Assembly: GCF_002210285.1 (NCBI RefSeq)
Contig: NZ_MWQE01000005.1
Coordinates: 1 to 64,000 of the forward strand
Direction of reading: 5' to 3'
From: Fibrobacter sp. UWR2
GTDB taxonomy: Bacteria > Fibrobacterota > Fibrobacteria > Fibrobacterales > Fibrobacteraceae
DNA: 64,000 nucleotides
The notes under the pieces were generated by a model. It was not told where the DNA came from and searched no databases. It was given only the letters and a program-made list of their open reading frames with translations. A program made the position numbers and the translations under genes. Of this stretch, positions 55,107 through 64,000 are shown piece after piece. Numbering within the stretch: the first letter of the stretch is position 1; each line of letters opens with the position of its first letter.

Positions 55107-58100
55107 TTATTTACTTGTTGCTGTAAACACGCCGTCCCACGTTTCGCCCGGTGCCACGGGCGGGTTCTCGCGGTAGGCGATGCAGCGCTGGATATACACG
55201 AGGCTCGGACAGGTCTTGCTTCCCGGGTCGCGTTCTGGCAGGTGCGGTTCAAATTCGAGGCACTGCGTGAAGAGTTCCTGCGCCTTGTCCCAGTCCATGG
55301 CGAGGTAGGCCTCGCGCGCCTGTTCCCAGATTTCGACTAGTTTGTTCAAGGTGTCGCTGTTTTCGCAGTCGGATTTTGCAAGGAGTTCGAATGTCTTTAC
55401 GGGCAGGCTCTTGCCCACGACGCGTATGGTGTCGAGTGAACGGTAGATGAACAGGCCCGGTTCGAGATGCTTCTGCGTGTCTTCGCTAATTTGTATGTAC
55501 GCTCCGTATTGCTTGGCGGCACTCTCGAGTCGGGCGGCAAGGTTCACGGCGTCGCCCATCATGGTGTAGTTCTTGCGCATGGTGGATCCCATGTTGCCTG
55601 TCACGATATCGCCAGAGTTGATGCCGATACGCATGTGCATGTCGTGCACCACCTTCGGCCACTTGTCGCCTTCCGATGTCCATTTCTTGCGGAGTTGCAT
55701 GAGCTTGCTCTGCATGTCGCATGCTGCGCTGCAGGCGCTCTGCGCGTGGTTCTCGAGCGGCATGGGCGCTCCGAAGAACGCGATGATGGCATCGCCTTCG
55801 TACTTGTCGAGCGTTCCCTTGTTGCTCAATAGTGTGTCCGTCATTGCGGTGAGGTATTCGTTCAAAAGGTCCACGAGTCGGCTCGGGTCGCCAATCTTTT
55901 CGGAGAATGTGGAGAAGCTTGCGATGTCGGTAAAGTATGCGGTGATGTTTGATTTTTCGCCGCCTAGGGTCGGCATAATCTCGTTGTTCACCATTTCGTC
56001 AATCAGTTCGGGAGAGATGTATTGCTTGAATGCTCCGTCGAGGAATCGCTTTTCCTTGTTTTCGTAATAGAACTGGACAATCAATGCGGCTATGTTGGTG
56101 AGCAGCATGGCGAGCAGTTGCTTGGAACAGCCGATGTAGAGACCATCCTGGAAGTAACGGAAGGCGACAAAGGTGTAGGATCCCATGAGGAGTACGGAAA
56201 TTGCGATGGATATGTAACTCTTGATGAAGAGGCCGAGCGCCATGCAGAGTATGGCAAGCAGGATGACTATAAGCTGCTGGTTCCTTTCTGCCAGGTTTAC
56301 GATGTAGTTGTCGTTCAGGATGTTTTGGATGATGGTCGCGTGTATGAGCACGGCGGGGTTGTTTTCTTCGTGCGGGCCCGGCACAAAGTCGAACAGGGCC
56401 GGAGCGGCGGAACCGAGGATGAACACCTTGCCCTGGTACATGGCCTGGTCGTGGCGGTTCTTGGTGACATCGTAATAGGAGAGGTGCTGGAACGGGCGGC
56501 TTTCCTTGTCCGTATTGAATCGCCCAATATAGTTCACGAGGTAGCGGCCGTAGTTGTCTATGGGAACTCGCTTGATTGGCCCGAAGCGGAATTCCTCGCC
56601 GGGTTTTAGGCTGTCGACCTTGCTTTCGTCTATGGCCATGATATCACGGATGACCTTGTCGTTCATGATGGCGAGGTTGGTAAGCCATTTTTTCGAGGTC
56701 TTGTCGTAACGGAGGTCGGTGTCGATAGAAAGGTGCTTGGGCTCGTCGATGGGGAAGCGGGAGAGGGAATCGCTGAAGTAGCGGATTGTATTGAGTACGC
56801 TTGCCGTGACGATGATTTCCTCGTCGTTGTTCGTGTCGTTGATGATGAACTGGACGTTGGATTCGCTTTCGTTTTCCCTCGTGACGGTTATACCTTCCAT
56901 GATTTCCTTCTCTTCGCCCTCTTCGATGGTGAAAAAGGAATCGCTGGGAATGGTATTGGCAATGTCGATGAGCAGTTTGGATTCGGTTGCGTCGAGTGAC
57001 TGACCGTCAAAGAGCGAGAAGAGAATTTCTCCATCCTTGTTCTTGGTGGCGATGACCTTCTTGGTAACGTCTATGATATCGTCGGAGGCGCGTTCCTGCG
57101 CGTCCTTGCGCTTGAGGAACTTGCGGAGCTCGAGGAACATCGGGTAGCTGAACTGCGGGTAGGTCGCATGGAACGTGCCTGCCGAATCGCGGTAGATGCC
57201 GAACGGCTTGCCCAGCTCGATGTAATGGCCCATCTTGATCTTGACGTTTTTCGGGTCCTGGTGGAACAGGTGGAGGACCGTCATCAGGGACATCGTGGAA
57301 TACACGCGGCTTGGGACATCTTCGTAGGCGTAGGGGTTCGGGTAGCGGTAAAGCATGGAAACGTGGCGGACCACGCCGTCGTCGTCGGGGTAGGCGTTCA
57401 CGGAACCCATATATGCGCCGGCATGGGCCAGTTCGGGATAGATGTTGTCAAGCAGGGTCTTGGGTTCTACGTGGGTAATGGAGTCTACCTGCGAGTTTTC
57501 GAAGGTAGAACCGAAGCCGAGTTCCTCGGCACGGTCGTATGTCGCGAGCTTTTCCCACACGGACTTGTGGCTGAACGAGGTGGAGTCGTCCATCATGAAG
57601 CACGTGATGGCGTTCCCGCTTTTCTTGATCTCCTTGATCATCAGGGAGTCGAAATTGTAGTGCGAGCGGATGTCCGAGAAGAGAGAATCCCACTGGCGCG
57701 TCGTATCGATCGTGTTGAGGATTCCGATGGTCTGTTCCGCCTTTTTCTGGCCGAAGTCCGCGCTCTTGAACAGAATATCGAAGCCTATCGCCGACGCTCC
57801 GCCTTCGTTAAGGTTCTTGATGACGTTCGCGTGGATAGACCTGTCCCATTCGTTGTAGTTGCCTAGCTTGGTGAGTGCATTCTCGTCGATATCGACAATC
57901 ATGATGTTGGGCTCGAAACTGTGGCTCATGGACACCTTGCCGTCTTTTTCGAGCTTTTCGAAGGTCTTTCCAGTCTTAATCTTGAAGAATTGGTCGTAGA
58001 AGAAGTTTTCCATGTCTTCGGCGGCTGTACGGGCAACATCGATATAGGGATCCTGCGCATTTCCCAAAAGAAGGATGAGGAAAAGGATCATGCTGGTGAT

Positions 58101-58151
58101 GACAACGCCGACAACAATCTTCTTTATCTTTTTCAAGATTTTTTTGTTCAT
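55107..58151 (-). CDS. CHASE2 sensor-adenylate cyclase, class III
   Basis: A 1014-residue protein: a membrane helix (about 10-30), a large periplasmic CHASE2-like domain (about 70-620), three helices (about 630-700), then a class III cyclase domain (about 730-930). Metal aspartates are present in YFTDIASFS and DKYEGDAIIAFFG, the substrate block in NYTMMGDAVNLAARLES. A TPR-like tail follows. It should make cAMP in response to an external signal. TATACT on the minus strand ends 6 nt before the ATG, a leaderless-type start. Confidence 0.9.
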   Translation of the reverse strand: MNKKILKKIKKIVVGVVITSMILFLILLLGNAQDPYIDVARTAAEDMENFFYDQFFKIKTGKTFEKLEKDGKVSMSHSFEPNIMIVDIDENALTKLGNYNEWDRSIHANVIKNLNEGGASAIGFDILFKSADFGQKKAEQTIGILNTIDTTRQWDSLFSDIRSHYNFDSLMIKEIKKSGNAITCFMMDDSTSFSHKSVWEKLATYDRAEELGFGSTFENSQVDSITHVEPKTLLDNIYPELAHAGAYMGSVNAYPDDDGVVRHVSMLYRYPNPYAYEDVPSRVYSTMSLMTVLHLFHQDPKNVKIKMGHYIELGKPFGIYRDSAGTFHATYPQFSYPMFLELRKFLKRKDAQERASDDIIDVTKKVIATKNKDGEILFSLFDGQSLDATESKLLIDIANTIPSDSFFTIEEGEEKEIMEGITVTRENESESNVQFIINDTNNDEEIIVTASVLNTIRYFSDSLSRFPIDEPKHLSIDTDLRYDKTSKKWLTNLAIMNDKVIRDIMAIDESKVDSLKPGEEFRFGPIKRVPIDNYGRYLVNYIGRFNTDKESRPFQHLSYYDVTKNRHDQAMYQGKVFILGSAAPALFDFVPGPHEENNPAVLIHATIIQNILNDNYIVNLAERNQQLIVILLAILCMALGLFIKSYISIAISVLLMGSYTFVAFRYFQDGLYIGCSKQLLAMLLTNIAALIVQFYYENKEKRFLDGAFKQYISPELIDEMVNNEIMPTLGGEKSNITAYFTDIASFSTFSEKIGDPSRLVDLLNEYLTAMTDTLLSNKGTLDKYEGDAIIAFFGAPMPLENHAQSACSAACDMQSKLMQLRKKWTSEGDKWPKVVHDMHMRIGINSGDIVTGNMGSTMRKNYTMMGDAVNLAARLESAAKQYGAYIQISEDTQKHLEPGLFIYRSLDTIRVVGKSLPVKTFELLAKSDCENSDTLNKLVEIWEQAREAYLAMDWDKAQELFTQCLEFEPHLPERDPGSKTCPSLVYIQRCIAYRENPPVAPGETWDGVFTATSK

Positions 58152-58212
58152 ACTTTAAGTATAATAAAAGAATAAATGTATATTTCGGGAGGATTTGCCC
58201 TAGGAGCGTATT

Positions 58213-61206
58213 TTGGCTGCACAGAAAAAGAAAAATTCAAGAAAAACGAGTACGAAAACCAGGGAAAAAGCCCCTGTTGAATCCGATGTCCCATTTTTTG
58301 TAGTGCTCGGCGGGTGGTTCCTGGTCGCTGTCGGGCTTGTCCTGCTGCTCGGATGCGTGAGTTCCGTGTATAGCGGCTCGGAAGGGAACTGGCTTGGCCC
58401 CTATCTGGGCAAGATTGTTCCCGAACTATTCTCGTTCATATTTGGCAAGTTGCCCGTGGTTGTCTTTACGGTCGCGCTTGTGCTCTGGGGTCTGTTCCTT
58501 GCAGTGCGACAACTGCGCGAACGCCTGCTCAGTTTTGCCATCGGTACGGGGTTGCTGACGCTCGATCTTTCATGCCTCCTTTCCCTCAAGAACTACGGCG
58601 AGGCCCAGGTGAGCCGCGACGTGATGATGATGAACGGTGGTATCGTTGGGCAGTTCTTTAGCCAGAACATTGCAATTCCCGTGTTCGGAAAGGTGTCGTG
58701 CATGGCCCCGCTCCTGGTTTTGCTTGTGGTGCTGGCCCTGATTCTTGTTCTTTCGTTCGGGCTCCGCCCGAGGCATTTTGCGTTTATTGCAAAGGGAATG
58801 CGCTGGTTTGTGGGGCTGTTCCGTAAGAAGCCTGCAGAAGAAGAGCCCGAAGACGACGAGTCCGAAGATGACGATGATTCCCGCGAGAGTTCGGCTGAAT
58901 CCAGACGCAAGGGCATCACTTTCATGGACGATGATACCATCTTTAATGAGCCCGATGGCTACAAGCTTAGGCATCGTGGCAGATTGAAGCCCTTTAGCGC
59001 GCGCAAGAACTGGATGGAATCGCCCGACCCGATTTCGCGTGCCGGAGATTTTGATGATACGATAGAACAGGCGCGTGGAGCCTATGGGACACGCGGCCTT
59101 GATCCGGATATGCCGACGGATGTTGGGGACGCTGCTCCTGCAGAAACGGCTGCGCCTGAATTTTCGGGCGAGGATCCCGAAATTTTACGTCTGGAACAGC
59201 AACTGCGTGAAAATTACAGCAGAATGAGCGCACTCGAAATCAAGGAAATCCGCGACAAGATTGCTGAGATTCGCCGTGCCCGCGAAGAAATCAAGTGGGA
59301 GAGCGAACGCAAGGGAAACCTCGTGGTGAAGGGCGCTGTACGTGGACAGCCCAGCGAGGAAATGCCTGCCGCTGCACCGGACGACATGACACGGGTTGCC
59401 GGGAATGCGACCGTTGCTGCGGGCGCAACTGTTGAAAGGACGGTTGTTGCCGGCGAAGAGACGCGTTTGGCTCCGGACGATGTAAATGCGGAAGACTTGG
59501 TTGCCGGAACTGCAGTGGGTCGTGAAGGCGACGTTGTCGGTGGTAATGACGATGATGACACGTTTATGCCCGAGATTGTCTCGAGCGACGAGGTGGAGCA
59601 GGACCCGACATACGAGGCCCCGAACCAGATTGGAACATCCTCTTCGGGCACGACGTTTACGGGCGGTGCCGCAAATGGTATTCCGCAGCCTGATCCGACG
59701 GTACATTACGACCCGTATCGCATTCCGACGGTGGACGAAATTCTCGACGCGCATGACCCGCAGCCTGCAGATTATACTGTGGAAGAACTCAACGCGATTG
59801 GCCGCATGCTCGAGGAAAAGCTCGAGAACTTCAAGGTGAAGGGGAAGGTGGTCGGCTGCGAGACCGGCCCCGTGATTACGCGTTTCGAGGTGGAACCGGG
59901 CCCAGGCGTGAAGGTGTCTCAGTTCAGCGCCTTGCAGGATGACCTCGCGATGGCCCTGAAGGCCGTCTCTATCCGCATCCTTGCGCCAATTCCCGGAAAG
60001 GGCGCCGTGGGTATCGAGATTCCGAACCGCAAGATGCAGACCATCTTCGGGCGCGACATCTTCGAGAGTGAGGCGTTCAAGCCCACGCCGGACAAGATTA
60101 TCATGGCCCTCGGCAAGGATATCTCCGGCGAGCCGTTCTCGATGGATTTGGCGAAGGCTCCGCACCTGATGATTGCGGGCCAGACCGGTTCCGGTAAGTC
60201 CGTCTGCATTAACGCCCTCATGGCGAGCATGCTTTTGAGCAAGACACCTGACGAACTCCGCATGATTCTCGTGGACCCGAAGGCGGTGGAACTCAAGATG
60301 TACGAGAACATCCCGCACTTGCTCGCGCCCGTGATTACCAAGCCCGAGGTTGCCATCCAGGCGCTGCAGTGGCTTTGCTACGAGATGGACCGCCGTACCG
60401 AGGTGCTTGCGAAGGCGAAGGTGCGTAACCTCAATGGTTTCAACGAGAAGTTCGATGCCGGCTTGCTTCCCGAAGATGTGCCCGATACTGACCGCGGCCA
60501 TCGCATGGCGTTTATCGTCGTGATTATCGACGAGATGGCTGACCTCATGATGGTCGCCGGCAAGGAAATCGAGAAGAACGTGAGCCGCCTTGCCGCAAAG
60601 GCGCGCGCCGTGGGTATTCACCTGGTGCTTGCGACCCAGCGCCCGTCGGTGAAGGTGATTACCGGTAACATCAAGGCGAACCTGCCGACCCGTATCAGCT
60701 TCAAGGTGGCGTCGCAGGTGGACGCGCGCACCGTGATGGACCATGCCGGTGCCGAGAAGTTGCTTGGCCGTGGTGACATGCTGTTCAAGGCAGTGAACGC
60801 ACCTGACCCGGTTCGCGTACACGGCGCTTTCCTGAGCGACGAGGAAGCGGAAAAACTTGCCGACGCCTGCAGCAACCAGAACGTGTGCTACCCGCAGCTC
60901 GAGACCTTCGAGGTCGAGGAAGCCGGCGGGGAAGGCGAGGACGGCGAAGAGAATGCCGCCATGAACGAGAAGAAGGACAAACTCCTGTTCGAAGTCGCCA
61001 AGTGGGCCATCGAATGCGGGAACGGTCTTTCTACATCGGCCGTGCAGCGCCACTTCAGCGTGGGCTACAGCCGCGCGGGCAAGATCGTGGACCAGCTCTA
61101 TGGCATGGGCCTGTGCGCCCGCAGTACCGGCAACTCCAAGCCCCGCGCGATGCTTATCGGCATGGACGAACTCATGCAACTCGAACGCTCCGGCGCTTTT
61201 AGATAA
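58213..61206 (+). CDS. ftsK: DNA translocase FtsK/SpoIIIE
   Basis: A 997-residue translocase: four membrane helices (about 30-190), a long acidic, Pro-rich linker (200-520), then the motor (about 540-900) with AGQTGSGKSVCINALM (Walker A) and IVVIIDEMADLMM (Walker B). The C-terminal gamma winged helix (about 930-997) reads STSAVQRHFSVGYSRAGKIVD. It moves chromosomes through the septum. The TTG at 58213 has AGGAG 6 nt upstream and gives MAAQKKKNSRK. Confidence 0.95.
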   Translation: MAAQKKKNSRKTSTKTREKAPVESDVPFFVVLGGWFLVAVGLVLLLGCVSSVYSGSEGNWLGPYLGKIVPELFSFIFGKLPVVVFTVALVLWGLFLAVRQLRERLLSFAIGTGLLTLDLSCLLSLKNYGEAQVSRDVMMMNGGIVGQFFSQNIAIPVFGKVSCMAPLLVLLVVLALILVLSFGLRPRHFAFIAKGMRWFVGLFRKKPAEEEPEDDESEDDDDSRESSAESRRKGITFMDDDTIFNEPDGYKLRHRGRLKPFSARKNWMESPDPISRAGDFDDTIEQARGAYGTRGLDPDMPTDVGDAAPAETAAPEFSGEDPEILRLEQQLRENYSRMSALEIKEIRDKIAEIRRAREEIKWESERKGNLVVKGAVRGQPSEEMPAAAPDDMTRVAGNATVAAGATVERTVVAGEETRLAPDDVNAEDLVAGTAVGREGDVVGGNDDDDTFMPEIVSSDEVEQDPTYEAPNQIGTSSSGTTFTGGAANGIPQPDPTVHYDPYRIPTVDEILDAHDPQPADYTVEELNAIGRMLEEKLENFKVKGKVVGCETGPVITRFEVEPGPGVKVSQFSALQDDLAMALKAVSIRILAPIPGKGAVGIEIPNRKMQTIFGRDIFESEAFKPTPDKIIMALGKDISGEPFSMDLAKAPHLMIAGQTGSGKSVCINALMASMLLSKTPDELRMILVDPKAVELKMYENIPHLLAPVITKPEVAIQALQWLCYEMDRRTEVLAKAKVRNLNGFNEKFDAGLLPEDVPDTDRGHRMAFIVVIIDEMADLMMVAGKEIEKNVSRLAAKARAVGIHLVLATQRPSVKVITGNIKANLPTRISFKVASQVDARTVMDHAGAEKLLGRGDMLFKAVNAPDPVRVHGAFLSDEEAEKLADACSNQNVCYPQLETFEVEEAGGEGEDGEENAAMNEKKDKLLFEVAKWAIECGNGLSTSAVQRHFSVGYSRAGKIVDQLYGMGLCARSTGNSKPRAMLIGMDELMQLERSGAFR

Positions 61207-61211
61207 TCACT

Positions 61212-62081
61212 ATGAAAGAATTTGCTCCTGCAAAAATCAACTTGTTCCTCGATGTCATCCGTAAGCGCGATGACGGCTATCACGACCTTGGAACGGTGTT
61301 CCAGACGGTCGATGTCGGCGATACGCTTGAGTTCAGTTCACGCGATGACGGCGAAATCCATCTGGAATACAGCAACCCGCAGGAATACCCTATGGAATCG
61401 GACCTCGTGTACAAGGCCGCAGTCGCATTGCGCTCGCATGTAGGTAATAACGATCTGGGTGCAGATATCTTTCTGGACAAGATAATGCCGCTCGGTGCAG
61501 GCCTTGGCGGTGGTTCTGCCGATGCAGCAGCGGCGCTCCGCGCGCTGAACCGCCTCTGGGAGTTGCGCCTTCCGCCTGCCGAACTGGAACGCATTGGTGC
61601 GAAACTCGGGGCCGATGTGCCCTTCCTGGTCAGAGGCGGCACGGCATTCGCCGAGGGCATCGGCGAGCAGCTTTCTTTCTTGGAGCCGCTAGACTTGCCT
61701 GCTGGCAAGGTCCTGCTCATCGCGACCCCGCACGACAGCGTCCCCACGAAGGATGCCTATGCGGGAGTCCCCAAGTCCGGGCCGGACCGCTGGGAGAACT
61801 ACAAGGAGTCGTGCGTGGGGAACAAGGCCGCCCGAGAAGCCTTTATCCTCGATCCGAAGTCGCTTTTCAATGCGTTCGAGGTTTCCGTGTTCCCAAAACA
61901 TCCGCTCGTCGCCTCGATGAAGGAAAAGTTCCTCGACCTCGGGGCTGAGGCCGCCCTTATGAGCGGCTCCGGAGCGTCCGTTTTCGGTATCTTCGCAGAT
62001 AGGTCTTCCGCCCAATCCGCCGCCGAGGCCCTTCAGCCGTACTCCCGCTACCTCGCCCTGACCAAATTCTGGCATACATAA
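61212..62081 (+). CDS. ispE: 4-diphosphocytidyl-2-C-methyl-D-erythritol kinase
   Basis: A 289-residue GHMP kinase of the MEP isoprenoid pathway: PAKINLFLDV, PLGAGLGGGSADAAAAL (ATP loop), LGADVPFLVRGGTAFAEGIG and LMSGSGASVFG. It starts 5 nt after ftsK, so it is co-transcribed with it. Confidence 0.95.
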   Translation: MKEFAPAKINLFLDVIRKRDDGYHDLGTVFQTVDVGDTLEFSSRDDGEIHLEYSNPQEYPMESDLVYKAAVALRSHVGNNDLGADIFLDKIMPLGAGLGGGSADAAAALRALNRLWELRLPPAELERIGAKLGADVPFLVRGGTAFAEGIGEQLSFLEPLDLPAGKVLLIATPHDSVPTKDAYAGVPKSGPDRWENYKESCVGNKAAREAFILDPKSLFNAFEVSVFPKHPLVASMKEKFLDLGAEAALMSGSGASVFGIFADRSSAQSAAEALQPYSRYLALTKFWHT

Positions 62082-62160
62082 AAAAATATTTTATAGCCTG
62101 AAAATGGCCCTTTTTGCGCAGAAATAAACAAGTTCCCTTTAAAAAATCCCCAAATTTTTT

Positions 62161-62166
62161 TATATT
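62161..62166 (+). promoter_or_regulatory. -10 element of tRNA-Gln-rplY
   Basis: TATATT 12 nt before the mature tRNA. With no other promoter seen before rplY, the two are probably one transcript. Confidence 0.55.
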
Positions 62167-62178
62167 TGCCCCCACCAT

Positions 62179-62250
62179 TGGGGTATCGTCAAGTGGTAAG
62201 ACAACGGATTTTGATTCCGTTATTCGTTGGTTCGAATCCAGCTACCCCAA
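62179..62250 (+). tRNA. tRNA-Gln(TTG)
   Basis: A 72-nt cloverleaf: acceptor TGGGGTA/TACCCCA, anticodon stem ACGGA/TCCGT with loop TTTTGAT (anticodon TTG), T-arm GTTGG-TTCGAAT-CCAGC and discriminator A. CCA is not encoded. rplY starts 37 nt later with no terminator between. Confidence 0.95.
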
Positions 62251-62287
62251 TGAAACTTTTAACAATAAACCTCAATTGGAGTCTAAA

Positions 62288-62926
62288 ATGGAACTCACAA
62301 AACTCGCAGCAACCTCGAGAGTGCTAGGCAAGAGCCGCGACAACGCCCGCCTTCGTAAGGCTGGCCAGATCCCGGCCGTCTATTATGGTAAGGGTCAGGA
62401 GTCTGTGAACATCAGCGTTAGCGCTATCGATGTCCGCAAGGTTCTCGCCCCGGGTAAGCGTTACACCCTTCTCGACCTCGAGATCGACGGCAAGGCCGGC
62501 AATCCCGCTGTCATCTACAGCTACCAGAAGGATGCCATCACTCAGGCAATCACTCACATCGACTTCATCAAGATCGGTGAAGACTCCAAGATCAAGGTCC
62601 GCGTGCCGGTCAAGCTCACCGGTCTTCCGGTCGGCGTCAAGACTCAGGGCGGCGTGTTCTCTCAGGAATCCCGCTACCTCATGCTCTCCGCCAAGCCGGC
62701 TTGCATCCCGACTCTTCTCGAAATGGACATCTCCGATTTCGAGACGAACGTCACGTTCTATGCCAAGTCCTTCAAGCTTCCGGAAGGCTGCGAACTCGCT
62801 AGCCTCCCGCGCACGGTGATCTTCACGATTACCTCCAAGTCCAAGAAGAAGGACGATGCCGCTGATGCCGCTGCCGCAGTTCCTGCTGCCGCCGCCGCTG
62901 CTCCGGCTGCCGAAGAAAAGAAGTAA
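62288..62926 (+). CDS. rplY: 50S ribosomal protein L25 (CTC/TL5 type)
   Basis: A 212-residue L25 of the long, two-domain CTC form. The 5S rRNA-binding domain (1-95, TSRVLGKSRDNARLRKAGQIP...VYYGKG) is followed by the TL5 beta domain (95-190), then an Ala- and Lys-rich tail (KSKKKDDAADAAAAVPAAAA). GGAG precedes the ATG. It probably shares a transcript with tRNA-Gln. Confidence 0.93.
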   Translation: MELTKLAATSRVLGKSRDNARLRKAGQIPAVYYGKGQESVNISVSAIDVRKVLAPGKRYTLLDLEIDGKAGNPAVIYSYQKDAITQAITHIDFIKIGEDSKIKVRVPVKLTGLPVGVKTQGGVFSQESRYLMLSAKPACIPTLLEMDISDFETNVTFYAKSFKLPEGCELASLPRTVIFTITSKSKKKDDAADAAAAVPAAAAAAPAAEEKK

Positions 62927-62946
62927 TTTTTTGCTCGGTTTTACAA

Positions 62947-62978
62947 GGGGACCTGCCAGACTCTGGCAGGCCCTTTTT
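62947..62978 (+). terminator. rplY terminator
   Basis: GGGACCTGCCAG - ACTC - TGGCAGGCCC followed by TTTTT. Confidence 0.85.
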
Positions 62979-63068
62979 GCATGAAAAAGACGTTTCCCTA
63001 GGTGTCTAAATATCACACGGGAACTAGGCGGTGTTGCTTTATTGCAAAAAAAAATTTATTTATTGAGT

Positions 63069-64000
63069 ATGAGCCGCCTTATCAATGTCTTTCTCGTTTT
63101 GGCCCTCTTTGCGGGAACTTCTTTCGCAAAGTATGTCGCCGTCCTAGAAACAGTTTCCGATAGCAAGGATGTCGTTTCGGTGCAGGAACGCCTGTATGTG
63201 ACCAATATGCTTCGTGAACTGGCTGTACAGCAGCTTCCTGCTGAACAGAACTTTACCATCATGACCCGCGAGAACATCCAGGAGATGTTGCCGCCCGGGA
63301 AAACGATCGAGGATTGCGAGGGAACCTGCCTCGTGGAGACAGGCAAGAATATTCAGGCCGACTACGTGGCTCAGGCGCGTGTCAGCAAGGTTGGCTCGAA
63401 ACTCGCTATCAGCGCGGAAATATACGAGACTGCCGGAAACAAGCTTCTTGCTAGCTTTAATGGGCTTGGTGCCGATGTGGATGCGCTTTTGGAAGTTGTC
63501 AAGACGAAGGCTCCCGATTTTTTCAAGAAGGTCCGCGGCGGTACGAAGGGTATCATTCGAACTGGATTTGATGGCGCAGAGAACCAGTCTTTCGCAATTC
63601 ATGTCACGACCAATCCGCAGGGCGCCGCGCTGAGCATTGATGGCCGCCCGGTGCCGAAGTGCACGTCGACTCCGTGCCAGGTCCTCCTCGAATCAGGCGA
63701 ACACCGCTTCCTCGCCGTACTCGACCAGCACGAGGATGCCGAAGGGGTTTTCTCGATTACTGGCAACGGTCAGCAGATTTCGCTAGACCTCGTGCCTCGC
63801 TACGGAACTCTTGTCGTCGATCCCGTGCTATCGGCCGGTGGAACGCTTGCTGAATTCAAGATGACGGTCGATGGCAACGAACAGGCTCCCGGCACGATCA
63901 AGCTGGATCCGGGAATCCATGCCGTGGAACTTAACCACCGTTGCTACAAGCCCGTATCTTTCAAGGTCGGAATCTACAAGGGCAAGGAAGAATCATTCAA
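63069..64000 (+). CDS. exported PEGA-domain protein, truncated by the window end
   Basis: At least 310 codons, open to the edge. A signal peptide (MSRLINVFLVLALFAGTSFA) is followed by a TolB-N/CsgG-like region with short helices and strands (VAVLETVSDSKDVVSVQERL, NFTIMTRENIQEMLP). PEGA-type beta-sandwiches then start near residue 180 (HVTTNPQGAALSIDGRPV, GTLVVDPVL). It resembles exported proteins where PEGA domains follow a curli-assembly-like module. TTTATT lies 8 nt before the ATG, with no Shine-Dalgarno. The rest is beyond the window. Confidence 0.7.
   Translation, partial: MSRLINVFLVLALFAGTSFAKYVAVLETVSDSKDVVSVQERLYVTNMLRELAVQQLPAEQNFTIMTRENIQEMLPPGKTIEDCEGTCLVETGKNIQADYVAQARVSKVGSKLAISAEIYETAGNKLLASFNGLGADVDALLEVVKTKAPDFFKKVRGGTKGIIRTGFDGAENQSFAIHVTTNPQGAALSIDGRPVPKCTSTPCQVLLESGEHRFLAVLDQHEDAEGVFSITGNGQQISLDLVPRYGTLVVDPVLSAGGTLAEFKMTVDGNEQAPGTIKLDPGIHAVELNHRCYKPVSFKVGIYKGKEESF

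Noticed and set aside
59185-61179. 664-codon open frame antisense to ftsK
   Set aside because: It mirrors the codon bias of the real gene; the translation is His/Arg-rich with no family pattern, signal or ribosome site. Same for the long antisense frames over rho (50928-52784) and the GGDEF-EAL gene (21328-23067).

Overview
The window looks like a chromosomal segment of a Fibrobacter species or close relative (phylum Fibrobacterota). The evidence is a secreted protein with two Fibrobacter succinogenes major paralogous (FISUMP) domains, several lipoproteins with polyserine linkers, a GH5 cellulase ending in a type IX secretion-like sorting domain, and a lexA gene preceded by the unusual LexA box TGC-C-C-N4-GTGCA reported for F. 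succinogenes. Most of the DNA is moderately GC-rich and housekeeping in character. Two AT-rich patches (about 5.5-7.3 kb and 43.0-43.8 kb) hold unrecognised surface proteins.

Layout. 1-7 kb: the 5' end of serC carrying an in-frame TGA, an EI24-type membrane protein, a degenerate HD protein, tRNA-Arg, a thioredoxin-fold protein, an AgmX-type lipoprotein, the FISUMP protein and an AT-rich pair of membrane proteins. 7.3-7.6 kb: tRNA-Pro(CGG) with a structured repeat downstream. 7.7-19.5 kb: an Smr protein, a lipid acyltransferase, a eukaryotic-type UDP-HexNAc pyrophosphorylase, lipoproteins, mraY, a LysE-type exporter, an NrnA-like phosphoesterase, and a plsC/patatin pair. 19.5-28.8 kb: gdhA behind a palindrome-rich leader, a GGDEF-EAL protein, greB-tatD, a DUF2062-DUF1015 fusion and lexA. 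28.8-29.3 kb: tRNA-Pro(TGG) with two tandem structured repeats. 29.3-35 kb: AICAR transformylase, an unknown gene, trmFO and the cellulase. 35-50 kb: Nif3, an M23 peptidase operon, a PAS protein, rhodanese-ribD, mntP, nspC-tsaE, an ABC importer, a sigma-54 activator and proC. 51-64 kb: rho with an Asn-rich insert, folK-dNK-panC, a CHASE2 adenylate cyclase, ftsK-ispE, tRNA-Gln-rplY and a truncated PEGA protein.

Two signals stand out. First, both tRNA-Pro genes are followed by 142-156 bp multi-hairpin elements. Each element's terminal inverted repeats copy the T-arm and acceptor 3' strand of the neighbouring tRNA, while the interior architecture (including CCCTTCGGG and a TTCRCTGCGYTCA-like loop) is shared between loci. 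This is the best candidate here for an undescribed system. Second, at least eleven genes without a Shine-Dalgarno have a TATATT-like -10 hexamer ending exactly 6-7 nt before the start codon, which is the geometry of leaderless mRNAs.

All calls come from reading sequence and translations by eye; no database search was run.
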